A DNA stretch of 29,783 nucleotides. Origin: FEN-1297 sp046704565 (GTDB lineage: Bacteria; Bacteroidota; Ignavibacteria; Ignavibacteriales; Ignavibacteriaceae). Position numbers and translations under genes: made by a program. Positions 16,898 through 24,890 of the stretch are shown piece by piece. Location of the stretch: the NCBI GenBank assembly GCA_046704565.1, contig JBJKRP010000077.1:1-29783 (forward strand), read 5' to 3'. Under the pieces are notes generated by a model. It did not search any database, had not been told where the DNA came from, and saw nothing but the letters and a program-made list of their open reading frames with translations. The first letter of the stretch is position 1, and the number at the start of each line of letters is the position of its first letter.

Positions 16898-16946
16898 GTG
16901 AGACTTTGTGAGCTTCCCTGGTTACACAAAGTCTCACCAGGTTTTT
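16898..16946 (+). terminator. Intrinsic terminator after adk
   Basis: GTGAGACTTTGTG (16898-16910) and CACAAAGTCTCAC (16925-16937) form a perfect 13-bp stem with a 14-base loop, followed by CAGG and five T (16942-16946). It lies between the converging adk and ftsE genes and may serve both directions. Confidence 0.85.
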
Positions 16947-16978
16947 CACAAAATATAACTAATGGAATTTAAGTAAAC

Positions 16979-17653
16979 CTATTTAGGCTTCGCTATGGCT
17001 TTTAAAGCCTTGCCGTCTTCCAGCTTATAAATCTTAGCGGGAATTCTTTTTATTATTTCGTAATTATGAGTGGCAAACAAGACTGCAGTTCCGCGTTTGT
17101 TAATCTTCATCAGCAAATCGACAATATCGTTTGCTGTTTCAGGGTCAAGGTTTCCGGTAGGCTCATCTGCAAGTATTAAAGTTGGCTCGTTGATTGTCGC
17201 TCTCGCAATTGCAATTCGCTGCTTCTCACCGCCGGAGAGTTCATCCGGCATGCTGAAGCGGCGATGGAACAATCCGACATCGGTCAATGCATCATTAACA
17301 CGTCTCTTAATTTCCCGCTTCGGAGTATTTGTTGCTTCAAGAATAAAAGAAATATTGTCGTATATATTCCTGTCTTTAAGCAATTTAAAATCCTGGAAAA
17401 TAATTCCAAGCTTCCTCCTTAGATAAGGAAGATTGCGGCGCTTTATCGTTCTCGAATTAAATCCTGCTACCTTTACTTCACCGGCGTCCGGCAGTATGTT
17501 CATATAGATTAGCTGCAGCACGGTGCTTTTACCTGCTCCGCTCTTACCTATCAGGAAGCAAAGCTCTCCTTGCTCAACCGTTAAATTTACATCGGAAAAA
17601 ACAGGCTGGACAGGATAGCTAAAAGCAACATTATTAAAAGACATCATTTCCAT
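16979..17653 (-). CDS. ftsE: Cell division ATP-binding protein FtsE
   Basis: An ABC ATPase of 224 residues. Walker A is GKSGAGKST (36-44), the Q-loop is IIFQDFKLL (85-92), the signature is LSGGEKQR (139-146), Walker B is LADEPTGNLDPETA (161-174), and the H-loop is ATHNYEI (H196). 'FQDFKLLKDRNIYDNI' and 'GNLDPETA' are typical of FtsE rather than of LolD. FtsE normally works with the membrane protein FtsX to control septal peptidoglycan hydrolases; no ftsX is adjacent, as the gene is followed by a terminator. It overlaps the end of the methyltransferase gene by 20 bases. The start could be ATG 17653 or 17644 (MSF); both are close. Confidence 0.88.
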   Translation of the reverse strand: MEMMSFNNVAFSYPVQPVFSDVNLTVEQGELCFLIGKSGAGKSTVLQLIYMNILPDAGEVKVAGFNSRTIKRRNLPYLRRKLGIIFQDFKLLKDRNIYDNISFILEATNTPKREIKRRVNDALTDVGLFHRRFSMPDELSGGEKQRIAIARATINEPTLILADEPTGNLDPETANDIVDLLMKINKRGTAVLFATHNYEIIKRIPAKIYKLEDGKALKAIAKPK

Positions 17654-18386
17654 TTTTCTTCCTTGTTATAAATTGAACCCGTTCGCAGCCGGGTTTTCCG
17701 TCATCGTAAGTAAAGGCGTCAAGACATTCCACAACATAAAATCCGGCTAATTCCAGCAGTTCAAAATAAGTCTCGAACGGATAAATCTTCTGCTTGTGTG
17801 TTTCGGTATAAAATTCTCCGCCGGTTGTTTCAAACTTAAAGATATTTTTGTGAATTCTTTTAAGCTTGTCGTATTCACTCAACTGTTTAAAGCGGATGCC
17901 ATTATAAACGCCTTTCCGTTCCGGCTGCTTCGTGTGAATTAAACTGTTCCGTTCAAGGCTGACATCAAAAGTAAAAATACTATTCACGGCAAGCAACAGT
18001 TTTACTTCCCGGAATAAATATAAAATCTTCTTTTTACTTGTTAGATAATTAACGCTGTCGAAGGCGCAAAAGACCAAATCAAATTTTGTTTTAAATGGCA
18101 GTCGAACCATATCGCAGCATACTTTGGGGACCGGGACATTCGAACCACTTTGCAACATATTAATTGAAATATCCGACGCGGTTATTTTGGTATAAAATTC
18201 GGAAAGATGTTTGGCAAGCCTGCAATTGCCGGAAGCCAGCTCTAGTACAGCCGGGTTCGCTGGCAAATCTTCGCTTACAATCGAATAAATATATTCTGCC
18301 CATATTCTGTAGTCAATCTTCCGCATAAGATAGCTGTATATAAGCGGAAGCTGTGAGTAAATTTTATTTTCCTTTTCCCGAAGCAT
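17634..18386 (-). CDS. Class I SAM-dependent methyltransferase
   Basis: A 250-residue Rossmann-fold methyltransferase. The N-terminal YSQLPLIYSYLMRKIDYRIWAEYI is the characteristic helical lead-in of a common cytosolic family, motif I is VLELASGNCRLAKHL (47-61, with S-G-N-C replacing the usual G-x-G-x-G), the acidic post-I residue is in ITASDIS, and DLVFCAFDSVNYL is motif IV. The substrate is not predictable. Because the conserved lead-in begins at residue 10, I keep the first ATG (18386) even though it overlaps the end of pdxA by 23 bases. The overlap with ftsE downstream means all three are translated from one transcript. Confidence 0.85.
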   Translation of the reverse strand: MLREKENKIYSQLPLIYSYLMRKIDYRIWAEYIYSIVSEDLPANPAVLELASGNCRLAKHLSEFYTKITASDISINMLQSGSNVPVPKVCCDMVRLPFKTKFDLVFCAFDSVNYLTSKKKILYLFREVKLLLAVNSIFTFDVSLERNSLIHTKQPERKGVYNGIRFKQLSEYDKLKRIHKNIFKFETTGGEFYTETHKQKIYPFETYFELLELAGFYVVECLDAFTYDDGKPGCERVQFITRKKNGNDVF

Positions 18387-19377
18387 TAACTTTCCGGTTA
18401 TTCAAAATCTTTTTGGCATATAAAAATGCCGCAACAAAACTTGATTCGTCGGCAATTCCCTTTCCGGCAATATCAAAAGCAGTCCCGTGGTCAGGTGAAG
18501 TACGGACTATAGGTAACCCTGCCGTAAAGTTTACGCCGGCGCCAAAGTTCATCAGCTTAAACGGGATTAAAACCTGGTCGTGGTACATACCGAAAACCAA
18601 GTCAAATTTCTTGTACATCTGGTTTGCGAAGAAAGCATCAGGGGAAAATGGACCGGATAAATATTTGGAGAATTTTTTGTCTTTTATCACCGGGATAATT
18701 GTGTTTATCTCTTCCTTACCGATTAATCCCTTTTCGCCTGCATGTGGATTTAATCCTAAAACTGCAATCTTTGGTGAAGGAATCTTCAAGTCCATTTTTA
18801 AGGATGTTATGACTACATCAAGTCTATCGGAAATATTTTTTTTCGTTAGCAACCCGGGAATTTTTTTTATTGGCTCGTGGATTGTTGCAAGTGCGGCGTT
18901 CATCTTTTTAGAAAGAAACATCATAACATAATTCTTAACTTTGAACCAGTCGGCAAACATTTCCGTATGCCCGGGAAAATCATGCCCAGCCATTTGAATT
19001 GCTGTTTTAGAAATCGGAGCGGTAATAACTGCTCCAGCATAGCAAACCTTGCATAACATCAAAGCTGTCCGGATAGATTCAAAAGCGGCTTCGCCTGAGG
19101 CTTTTGTCGGTTTGCCTATCGTTTGTTTGTAATTTCCAATATCTACCAGGAGTATGTTATAACGTAAATGGTCAATATCTTTTTTATAATCTGAAAATTT
19201 AAAGCGCGGTTTCACAATTTTAGCAGCATTGTAGAAAGCATTACCAGGACAAAGGATAGTAAAGTAATCATTTGATTTAATTGCAATCCTGTTTAATGCT
19301 TTTATAATAATCTCCGGACCAATGCCGTTGATGTCGCCGCATGTAAGAATATATCTGTTTGTTTTATTAAAGTGCAA
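18364..19377 (-). CDS. pdxA: 4-hydroxythreonine-4-phosphate dehydrogenase
   Basis: NAD-dependent oxidation of 4-phosphohydroxy-L-threonine in pyridoxal phosphate (vitamin B6) synthesis by the DXP-dependent route. The 337-residue protein shows GDINGIGPEI (14-23), GHDFPGHTEMF (131-141), NPHAGEKGLIGKEE (210-223), YHDQVLIPFK (265-274) and VRTSPDHGTAFDIAGK (291-306). H167, H212 and H266 correspond to the metal ligands of E. coli PdxA. The start appears to be TTG at 19377: an in-frame TAA lies directly upstream, no earlier start exists, and GAGGTGG provides a ribosome site about 4 bases before it. It overlaps the end of the preceding small gene by 11 bases. Confidence 0.95.
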   Translation of the reverse strand: MHFNKTNRYILTCGDINGIGPEIIIKALNRIAIKSNDYFTILCPGNAFYNAAKIVKPRFKFSDYKKDIDHLRYNILLVDIGNYKQTIGKPTKASGEAAFESIRTALMLCKVCYAGAVITAPISKTAIQMAGHDFPGHTEMFADWFKVKNYVMMFLSKKMNAALATIHEPIKKIPGLLTKKNISDRLDVVITSLKMDLKIPSPKIAVLGLNPHAGEKGLIGKEEINTIIPVIKDKKFSKYLSGPFSPDAFFANQMYKKFDLVFGMYHDQVLIPFKLMNFGAGVNFTAGLPIVRTSPDHGTAFDIAGKGIADESSFVAAFLYAKKILNNRKVNASGKGK

Positions 19378-19660
19378 TTACCACCTCTTCATTATCGACA
19401 AATTCAAAAGCTCTGGAAGCATTTTTATAAATCCATTTCTCTTCTGCTTGTCCGTCAAATACATTATCCTTTCTGTTAGGGATAGGAACGGCAATTCTTC
19501 CTAAAGCTGTATCGCAGAAAAGTATTATTAAGACACAATTATCTTCCGGGAACAGAAAACTGCTGTTAAAGTTGGTAAACTTACCGTTTTGGTGCACGCC
19601 GCAATTCAACAAATCATGCTGTGTAAGAAACGACGTCAAGAAAATTCTTCTATCAATCAA
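19367..19660 (-). CDS. Hypothetical protein overlapping pdxA
   Basis: I do not recognise this 97-residue frame. It lacks an ATG: the first usable start is TTG at 19660, with another TTG seven codons later, and an in-frame TAG lies eight codons before 19660. The C-terminal half (TALGRIAVPIPNRKDNVFDGQAEEKWIYKNASRAFEFVDNEE) has the composition and periodicity of a real globular protein. The stop overlaps the pdxA start by 11 bases, and its last codons carry the pdxA ribosome site, consistent with coupling. It lies between rho and pdxA. Either a genuine small gene with a non-ATG start or the 3' remnant of a larger one. Confidence 0.45.
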   Translation of the reverse strand: MIDRRIFLTSFLTQHDLLNCGVHQNGKFTNFNSSFLFPEDNCVLIILFCDTALGRIAVPIPNRKDNVFDGQAEEKWIYKNASRAFEFVDNEEVVIAL

Positions 19661-19810
19661 GAATAAAATCCAAAATCCTGGCTATAAATATACTTGATAA
19701 ATACAATTGCCCAAATTTATCCGTGTGCTTTTTAATGTAAAAATAAAAAGACTAATACGGATGGACACACTACACCCTTGTATATCAATGCATCGGTTTA
19801 GCAACTGAAA

Positions 19811-19842
19811 ATTAAAAAGAAATTAAGAGTAAAAAACTCTTA
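19811..19842 (-). terminator. Probable terminator after rho
   Basis: On the minus strand TAAGAGT and ACTCTTA (19824-19830 and 19836-19842) form a 7-bp stem with a five-T loop, followed by AATTTCTTTTTAAT. It lies 26 bases after the rho stop. The stem has little GC, so strength is uncertain. Confidence 0.45.
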
Positions 19843-19867
19843 GAGATGAACTTTTCGGAATCCCGAA

Positions 19868-21121
19868 TTAGCTATTCATACTGTTCAAAAATTCCTTATT
19901 GTTTTTTGTACCCCGGATTTTATCCAGCAAGAAATCCATCGCTTCAACAGGATTAAAGTCGCTAAGAATTTTTCTGAGAATCCAGACTTTTGCTATTTCG
20001 TCTTCCTTCATCAAGAGGTCTTCTCTTCTTGTGCCGGAGCGGTTAACGTCTATCGCAGGGAAAATTCTTCTGTCGCTTAAGTCTCTGTTTAGCACTAATT
20101 CCATATTGCCTGTACCTTTGAACTCTTCAAAGATAACGTCATCCAACCTGCTTCCGGTATCTATTAAAGCGGTTGCAATGATTGTCAGGCTGCCGCCGTC
20201 TTCGGTATTTCTTGCAGCGCCGAAAAATCTTTTCGGTTTGTGAAGTGCATTTGAGTCAACACCGCCTGAAAGAATTCTTCCGCTGTGAGGAACTACTACG
20301 TTATGTGCTCTTGCAAGACGCGTAATACTGTCAAGAAGGATTACAACGTCTTCTTTGGCTTCGACGAGTCTCTTCGCTTTTTCTATGACCATGTCTGCAA
20401 CCTGAACGTGTCTTTCTGCAGGCTCATCAAAGGTGGAGCTGATTACTTCGCCTTTAACTGAACGCTCCATGTCGGTAACTTCTTCAGGACGCTCATCAAT
20501 TAAAAGAATAATCAATTTGATTTCAGGATGGTTTCTCGTTATCGAGTTGGCAATCTTCTGGAGAAGAATTGTCTTGCCGCTTTTAGGCGGAGAAACGATT
20601 AAGCCTCTCTGACCTTTTCCAATAGGCGAAAGCAAATCCATAATTCTCATTGAATATTCGCCGGGGGCGGATTCAAGATTGATTCTCTTTGTCGGATAAA
20701 CCGGAACGAGGTTATCGAACAAAGTTCTTTCGCGGATCTCTTCGGGCTGAAGTCCGTTAACGGCTTCGACTCTTAAGAGTGCGAAAAACCTTTCGCCTTC
20801 TTTCGGCGGACGAACCTGACCGCTTACGAAGTCGCCGGTCCTTTAGCTGAATTTTTTAATTTGTGAAGGTGAAACATAAATATCGTCAGGTGAAGGCAGG
20901 TAGTTATAATCCGACGAACGGAGAAATCCGTATCCGTCGGGCAAAACTTCCAGAACACCCTTCGAAAAAGTAAGACCATCTTTAGCGGTCTGGGCTTCCA
21001 GAATTTTAAAGATGAGTTCCTGCTTACGTAAATCGCTGTAGCCTGCTATTCCTAAATCTTTTGCTATAGCGTTGAGCTCTACAATCTTTTTCGATTTGAG
21101 CTCGGAGATATCCATTGGCAT
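19868..21121 (-). pseudogene. rho: Transcription termination factor Rho, interrupted by one in-frame TAA
   Basis: Rho is a hexameric RNA helicase that ends transcription. The whole 418-codon frame is present, equal to the usual Rho length, but codon 93 is TAA (20843-20845). Before it lie the N-terminal helical domain and the first strands of the cold-shock RNA-binding domain (VLPDGYGFLRS, IYVSPSQIKKFS). Directly after it the same frame continues RTGDFVSGQVRPPKEGERFF, then Walker A SPPKSGKT (about 177-184), Walker B VVILLDSITRLARAH (about 259-273) and the Q- and R-loop regions (GGVDSNALHKPKRFFG). Relatives have leucine at codon 93, so a TTA to TAA change fits. No ATG or GTG start follows nearby. 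Either a sequencing error, a true nonsense mutation, or stop read-through. All ATPase residues are intact. Start ATG 21121 has GGGAC upstream; ATG 21115 is possible. Confidence 0.9.
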
Positions 21122-21154
21122 AGTTTAGTCCCAATAAATAAGTGATTAAATAGA

Positions 21155-21170
21155 CCTGCGCGAGCGCAGG
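21155..21170. other. GC-rich hairpin in the rho leader
   Basis: CCTGCG (21155-21160) and CGCAGG (21165-21170) form a 6-bp stem with a four-base loop within the roughly 160-base untranslated leader of rho, 34 bases upstream of its start. It has no T tract, so it is not a classical terminator. In E. coli, rho is autoregulated by attenuation in its leader; a similar role here is inference. Confidence 0.35.
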
Positions 21171-21288
21171 ATTAGTTAAGAAATTGATTTTAATTTTTCA
21201 AAGGCATCTGTTCAGATACACTTACGCGGTATTACTCTTTACTTTCAAAAAATAAGTATATGTTGATTGGAACTTGAGGTTCATATGA

Positions 21289-21317
21289 AACATACGGCTA
21301 TTTGAAAAAAATGTCAA
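21289..21317 (-). promoter_or_regulatory. Possible promoter for rho
   Basis: On the minus strand TTGACA (21312-21317, overlapping the folC stop) is followed after 17 bases by TATGTT (21289-21294). This would allow rho to be transcribed separately from the folC operon. Confidence 0.4.
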
Positions 21318-22579
21318 GCACAATTATTTCTTTGCAGCACAGATTTTAATTCGCCTATTAAGTACATACTACCTAAGACAACCAAACAATCATTAGAGTT
21401 TAGCCTCTCGAATTTCTTTATAAACTCAGCCGGATCCTGTTCCGGGACTACCTTAATGTTTAATTCGCCCGAAATCTTTTGAAGGTAATCTATTTTGCTT
21501 GTGCGCTCGTAATTCACCTCCGTAATATGAATTTCATCAAAGCCGGTATTTAGCTTTACAAGCATGTCTTTAATCGACTTATCCCTCATTACTCCAAACA
21601 ATAAAATCCGTCTTCTATATTTTTTACTTTCCTTAGAGAACTCCTTTAGGAAATTCTCAATGCCTTCCGGATTATGTGCCGAGTCAAAAATTATGTCCGG
21701 GTTTTTCGAATAATACTCATACCTTCCCTGCAGCCCGGTATTTTTAATAACGTTCCTGATTCCCTTAGAAATTGTCTTGTAATCATCCTTTAAAAGAGTT
21801 TTATCAACAGCAAGGGCACCAAGGGCTGCGTTAAATTTTTGATACTCGCCTTTAAGAGGCATACTCCAGTCGTCAATTTCAAGCTCTTCTGTATAAAGCT
21901 CCGGCAAGTTTCCTTTCATATTGATATAATCGTCAATCCGGAACCAACTGCAATTTTCAGCAAAACATTTTCCTTCGATTACATCTTCTGCATCCGAAGG
22001 CATCCTTCCTGTAAAAACCTTTGCCGGATTTTTGATTATCGCTGCTTTCTCTCCGGCAATTTCTTTAATTGTATTTCCTAAGATATTCGTATGTTCCAGG
22101 CTGATTGAAGTTATTACCACCGCCAAAGGCTGAAGCACATTTGTCGCGTCAAGCCTTCCTCCAAGCCCGGTCTCGATTACCGCATAATCAACTCCGGACT
22201 CAAAGAAATATTTGAAAGCAATTGCGGTCGTTACTTCGAAGAAAGTCAATCCGCGTTCGTCGATATAATCGGCAAAATCTTCGAGAAATTTAGCTACATA
22301 ATTATCGGGGATTTGGACGTTGTCAATTTTAATTCGTTCATTATATTTTACAAAATGCGGCGATGTATACAAACCGACCTTGTACCCGAACTCCATTAAA
22401 ATACTTGCAATGAACGAAGCTGTACTTCCTTTCCCGTTAGAACCGGCAATGTGAAAAGCTTTTAGCTGCTTTTGCGGATCGCCCAAAAATTCGAGGAACC
22501 CGGAAATGTTCTCAAGTCCTAATTTTATTCCGAATGTATGGAGCGAAAATAATTTCTCTAAAGCCTTGTCAACGTTCAT
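21314..22579 (-). CDS. folC: Bifunctional folylpolyglutamate synthase / dihydrofolate synthase
   Basis: A Mur-ligase-family enzyme that adds glutamate to dihydropteroate and to reduced folates using ATP. The 421-residue length is normal. The P-loop is AGSNGKGSTASF (45-56), preceded by the family's N-terminal LGLENISGFLEFLGDPQ; TSPHFVKYNERI, VIETGLGGRLDATNV and SISLEHTNILGNT follow in the expected order, and FDSAHNPEGIENF marks the C-terminal glutamate-ligase domain. It starts 5 bases after the pyrD stop, so it belongs to the pyrK-pyrD-folC operon. Both activities are assumed from the family; a FolC with only one activity cannot be excluded by reading. Confidence 0.94.
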   Translation of the reverse strand: MNVDKALEKLFSLHTFGIKLGLENISGFLEFLGDPQKQLKAFHIAGSNGKGSTASFIASILMEFGYKVGLYTSPHFVKYNERIKIDNVQIPDNYVAKFLEDFADYIDERGLTFFEVTTAIAFKYFFESGVDYAVIETGLGGRLDATNVLQPLAVVITSISLEHTNILGNTIKEIAGEKAAIIKNPAKVFTGRMPSDAEDVIEGKCFAENCSWFRIDDYINMKGNLPELYTEELEIDDWSMPLKGEYQKFNAALGALAVDKTLLKDDYKTISKGIRNVIKNTGLQGRYEYYSKNPDIIFDSAHNPEGIENFLKEFSKESKKYRRRILLFGVMRDKSIKDMLVKLNTGFDEIHITEVNYERTSKIDYLQKISGELNIKVVPEQDPAEFIKKFERLNSNDCLVVLGSMYLIGELKSVLQRNNCA

Positions 22580-22584
22580 GACAG

Positions 22585-23502
22585 TTAAGTTTGAAATGAG
22601 CCTGTTAGTTGCGAAATTTTTTCTATACCCAGTTTATTGCAGTATTCTTCAAGTGAATTTATCATTCCCTTTGCCGCTGCCGGATTGATAAAGTTAAGCG
22701 TGCCGATTTGAATTGCGGAAGCACCGGCAATCATAAATTCGACAACATCTTTCCAATTCATTATTCCGCCGATGCCGATGATTGGAATGTCAACATTCTG
22801 TTTTATCTCCAGTACTTTTGCAATTGCTACCGGCTTAATTGCCGGACCGGATAAACCGCCCGTAACGTTTTTAATTTTTGGCTTACGGGTGTAAATATCG
22901 AATGCTGTTCCAACCAGCGTATTTATTGCCGATACTGCATCGCCGCCGTTGTCTTTAACCACTTTGGCAAACTCAAAGATATATGAAGAGTTTGGAGATA
23001 ATTTTATTATGACCGGCTTGTTTGTTACGGCTTTAACTTTCTCAGTGATTTTTCCAACTGCGGAGATATCATTCCCAAACTGAAGTCCGCCTTCTCTAAC
23101 ATTCGGACAGGAAACGTTTATCTCGAATCCCTTAATCGTATCTTCTGCTGTTAATATTTTTGTACACTCAACATACTCTTCAATGGTACTTGCGGCAATG
23201 TTGCATATTAAAGGGACATCGAACTTCTTTAAGAAAGGAATTTTTTCTTTTATGAAAACTTCAACCCCTACATTTGCTAATCCGATTGCATTAAGCATCC
23301 CGGAAGGAGTTTCAACTATTCTCTGCGGCGGATTTCCCTTCCTTGGCTTTAAGCTTAATGATTTTGTTACGATGCCGCCAATTGTATTTAAGTCGACGAA
23401 CTCCGACATCTCATTGCCGTAGCCGACTGTTCCCGATGCAAGCAGAATTGGATTCCTAAACCTTAAAGAACCGACCTTTACGGATAAATCAATCTTGCTC
23501 AT
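22585..23502 (-). CDS. pyrD: Dihydroorotate dehydrogenase, class 1B catalytic subunit
   Basis: FMN enzyme oxidising dihydroorotate to orotate in pyrimidine synthesis. The 305-residue protein has NPILLASGTVGYGNEM, GGIVTKSLSLKPRKGNP, the active-site loop INVSCPNVREGG with the class 1 catalytic cysteine C132, IIKLSPN, and the FMN phosphate site PIIGIGGIMNWKD. The class 1B assignment rests on the adjacent pyrK subunit, which passes electrons to NAD. Its ATG overlaps the pyrK TGA in an ATGA junction, implying equal expression of the two subunits. Confidence 0.96.
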   Translation of the reverse strand: MSKIDLSVKVGSLRFRNPILLASGTVGYGNEMSEFVDLNTIGGIVTKSLSLKPRKGNPPQRIVETPSGMLNAIGLANVGVEVFIKEKIPFLKKFDVPLICNIAASTIEEYVECTKILTAEDTIKGFEINVSCPNVREGGLQFGNDISAVGKITEKVKAVTNKPVIIKLSPNSSYIFEFAKVVKDNGGDAVSAINTLVGTAFDIYTRKPKIKNVTGGLSGPAIKPVAIAKVLEIKQNVDIPIIGIGGIMNWKDVVEFMIAGASAIQIGTLNFINPAAAKGMINSLEEYCNKLGIEKISQLTGSFQT

Positions 23503-24260
23503 ATTATTACATCCCGTACGTTAAATACCGGACCATCTTTGCAGACCAAAAGATATTTATCATTATTTTTTGTTGACTCAATCGGGCACCCCTGGCAGAT
23601 ACCGAATCCGCAAGCCATCGCACATTCAGTTGAGGCTTCGCATTCAAAATTATTCTTTATACAAAATTCCTTCAGGCTTCTTAACATTGCATTTGGTCCG
23701 CAAGAAAAGATTTTTATCTTGCTCGATTTAAGCAGCTCCATATTTTCCTGAAGCAGCTCTACAACATTTCCCTTAAAGCCGAGCGAACCGTCATCGGTTG
23801 CCATCGAAATATTTGTCATTCCATGTGTAATAACGTCTCTATAAGTTTTACCGCCGATAAAGGTAAATATATTTTTTTTATTTCCAATCTCTCTTATTAA
23901 AAACGGAAACGGCGCCGCGCCTAAGCCTCCGGCAGCAATTATTGCCGTCTCATAATCATCTTCGTAATTAAATCCGTTGCCAAGCGGACCGAGCACGTCT
24001 ACAGTATCACCGAAATGTTTGCCAGCTAAGATTTTTGTACCTTCTCCATATATGTTAAACATCAAGTAAAAAAAGTCGCCTTCAACATCGCAAACGCTGA
24101 ACGGACGCCGGAGCAGAGGGTAAATAGTTTCCGAAACTCTTACATTTACAAATTGTCCCGGCTTAATCGAATGAGCAATTTCAGGACAATTAAGTTTTAG
24201 CAGGAATACCTGGTTGTCTAATTCTATAATCTTTTCAACTGGTGCGTCAACTATGAACAA
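23499..24260 (-). CDS. pyrK: Dihydroorotate dehydrogenase, electron-transfer subunit
   Basis: FAD and 2Fe-2S protein that forms a heterotetramer with PyrD and reduces NAD. In 253 residues I see the FAD-binding RRPFSVCDVE (51-60), the NAD-binding AAGGLGAAPFPF (109-120), and the C-terminal 2Fe-2S cysteines C217, C222, C225 and C240 (ECAMACGFGICQGC, VCKDGPVF). The first codon seems to be TTG at 24260 with AAAGGAA about 6 bases upstream; no ATG lies near the expected N-terminus. It is the first gene of pyrK-pyrD-folC and follows the 630-base non-coding stretch. All cofactor residues are present. Confidence 0.94.
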   Translation of the reverse strand: MFIVDAPVEKIIELDNQVFLLKLNCPEIAHSIKPGQFVNVRVSETIYPLLRRPFSVCDVEGDFFYLMFNIYGEGTKILAGKHFGDTVDVLGPLGNGFNYEDDYETAIIAAGGLGAAPFPFLIREIGNKKNIFTFIGGKTYRDVITHGMTNISMATDDGSLGFKGNVVELLQENMELLKSSKIKIFSCGPNAMLRSLKEFCIKNNFECEASTECAMACGFGICQGCPIESTKNNDKYLLVCKDGPVFNVRDVII

Positions 24261-24579
24261 GTCTTTTCCTTTCGCAAAGCGATAGATTTCGATTGAATTT
24301 TAAAAACACTACCGGATGATGTCTGTCTGTTGTAAGGCTAAGTTCAAGGCAGGGAGATTTTCTGCTCAATTTCTTTCAGCTACTTTTTGGATAATTTTTA
24401 CATGACAAAATTAAATAAAGTTTTAATTATATGCGAATCTTATTTACGATGTTCTTTAAAACATTGAGGACAGCAAAAAGGAACTTGTAAGCCGGAATAA
24501 GAGATAGAAAGCTTTTTTGGTTGACTTCCACACCAAAAGCAAAACTATTATTACTGTAAATGAAATAGAAACAGACCGG
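24261..24579. other. Intergenic region upstream of pyrK, no intact gene
   Basis: This AT-rich stretch must contain the promoter of the pyrK operon (read on minus), but I see no clear match to either promoter type. Its right half is part of a long open minus frame described separately. No hairpin terminator for the upstream rpiB-like gene was recognised. Confidence 0.4.
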
Positions 24580-24810
24580 CAAGAAAGTAATATTGTTCTC
24601 GAAGAAACTTTTATTTCTAGAAAAGATTCTTTTGTAGCTTTGGAAGAAACTTTTACTGTTTAGAAAGAAACTTTTATTACATTGGAAGAAAGTATTTAAG
24701 CTTAAAGAGAAAGTATTATCATAATAAAAGAATCTTTTAAGCCGGAAAAAGAAACTTTTTTTAGGATAAAACTTTCTTTTTGCGCAAAAGAAAAAAGTTT
24801 TAATGCGATA
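24427..24810 (-). pseudogene. Long minus-strand open frame without ATG across the 21-bp repeats
   Basis: The minus frame is open for 127 codons and stops at TAA 24427-24429. It contains recurring heptads of the type K-S-F-F-x-x-x (KKSFFFR, NKSFFLN, SKSFFQS, NKSFFEN), then a hydrophobic non-repeat tail (FLSLIPAYKFLFAVLNVLKN). There is no ATG; the preceding in-frame stop is at 24811-24813 and only internal TTG or GTG codons exist. It is co-directional with its neighbours rpiB-like and pyrK. It could be a decayed repeat protein gene or merely the complement of plus-strand heptads. Confidence 0.25.
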
Positions 24811-24831
24811 TTAGAAAAGATAAATGCGATT
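24580..24831. repeat. Twelve degenerate 21-bp tandem repeats (heptapeptide-coding)
   Basis: From 24580 the sequence divides into twelve consecutive 21-base units without any indel, for example GAAGAAACTTTTA at the start of units 24601 and 24643 and AAAGAAACTTTTT at 24748. The shared core is (G/A)AAGAAACTTTT, drifting to GAAGAAAGTATT, AAAGAATCTTTT and GAAAAAAGTTTT. Read on the plus strand each unit is a heptapeptide (E/K)-E-(S/T)-F-x-x-x, as in EETFISR, KDSFVAL, KETFITL, KESFKPE, KETFFRI. Three stops interrupt this frame (24661-24663, 24697-24699, 24703-24705). Weaker matches may extend upstream to about 24538. Confidence 0.8.
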
Positions 24832-24890
24832 TTGATCTAAAAACGAAATCTATTATAAATCGCGGCAACAGTCCGGGTATTTAATAGCTT

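Noticed and set aside
24261..24890. CRISPR array suggested by regular repeats
   Set aside because: The 21-base units are contiguous, without spacers, and degenerate; no cas genes are in the window.
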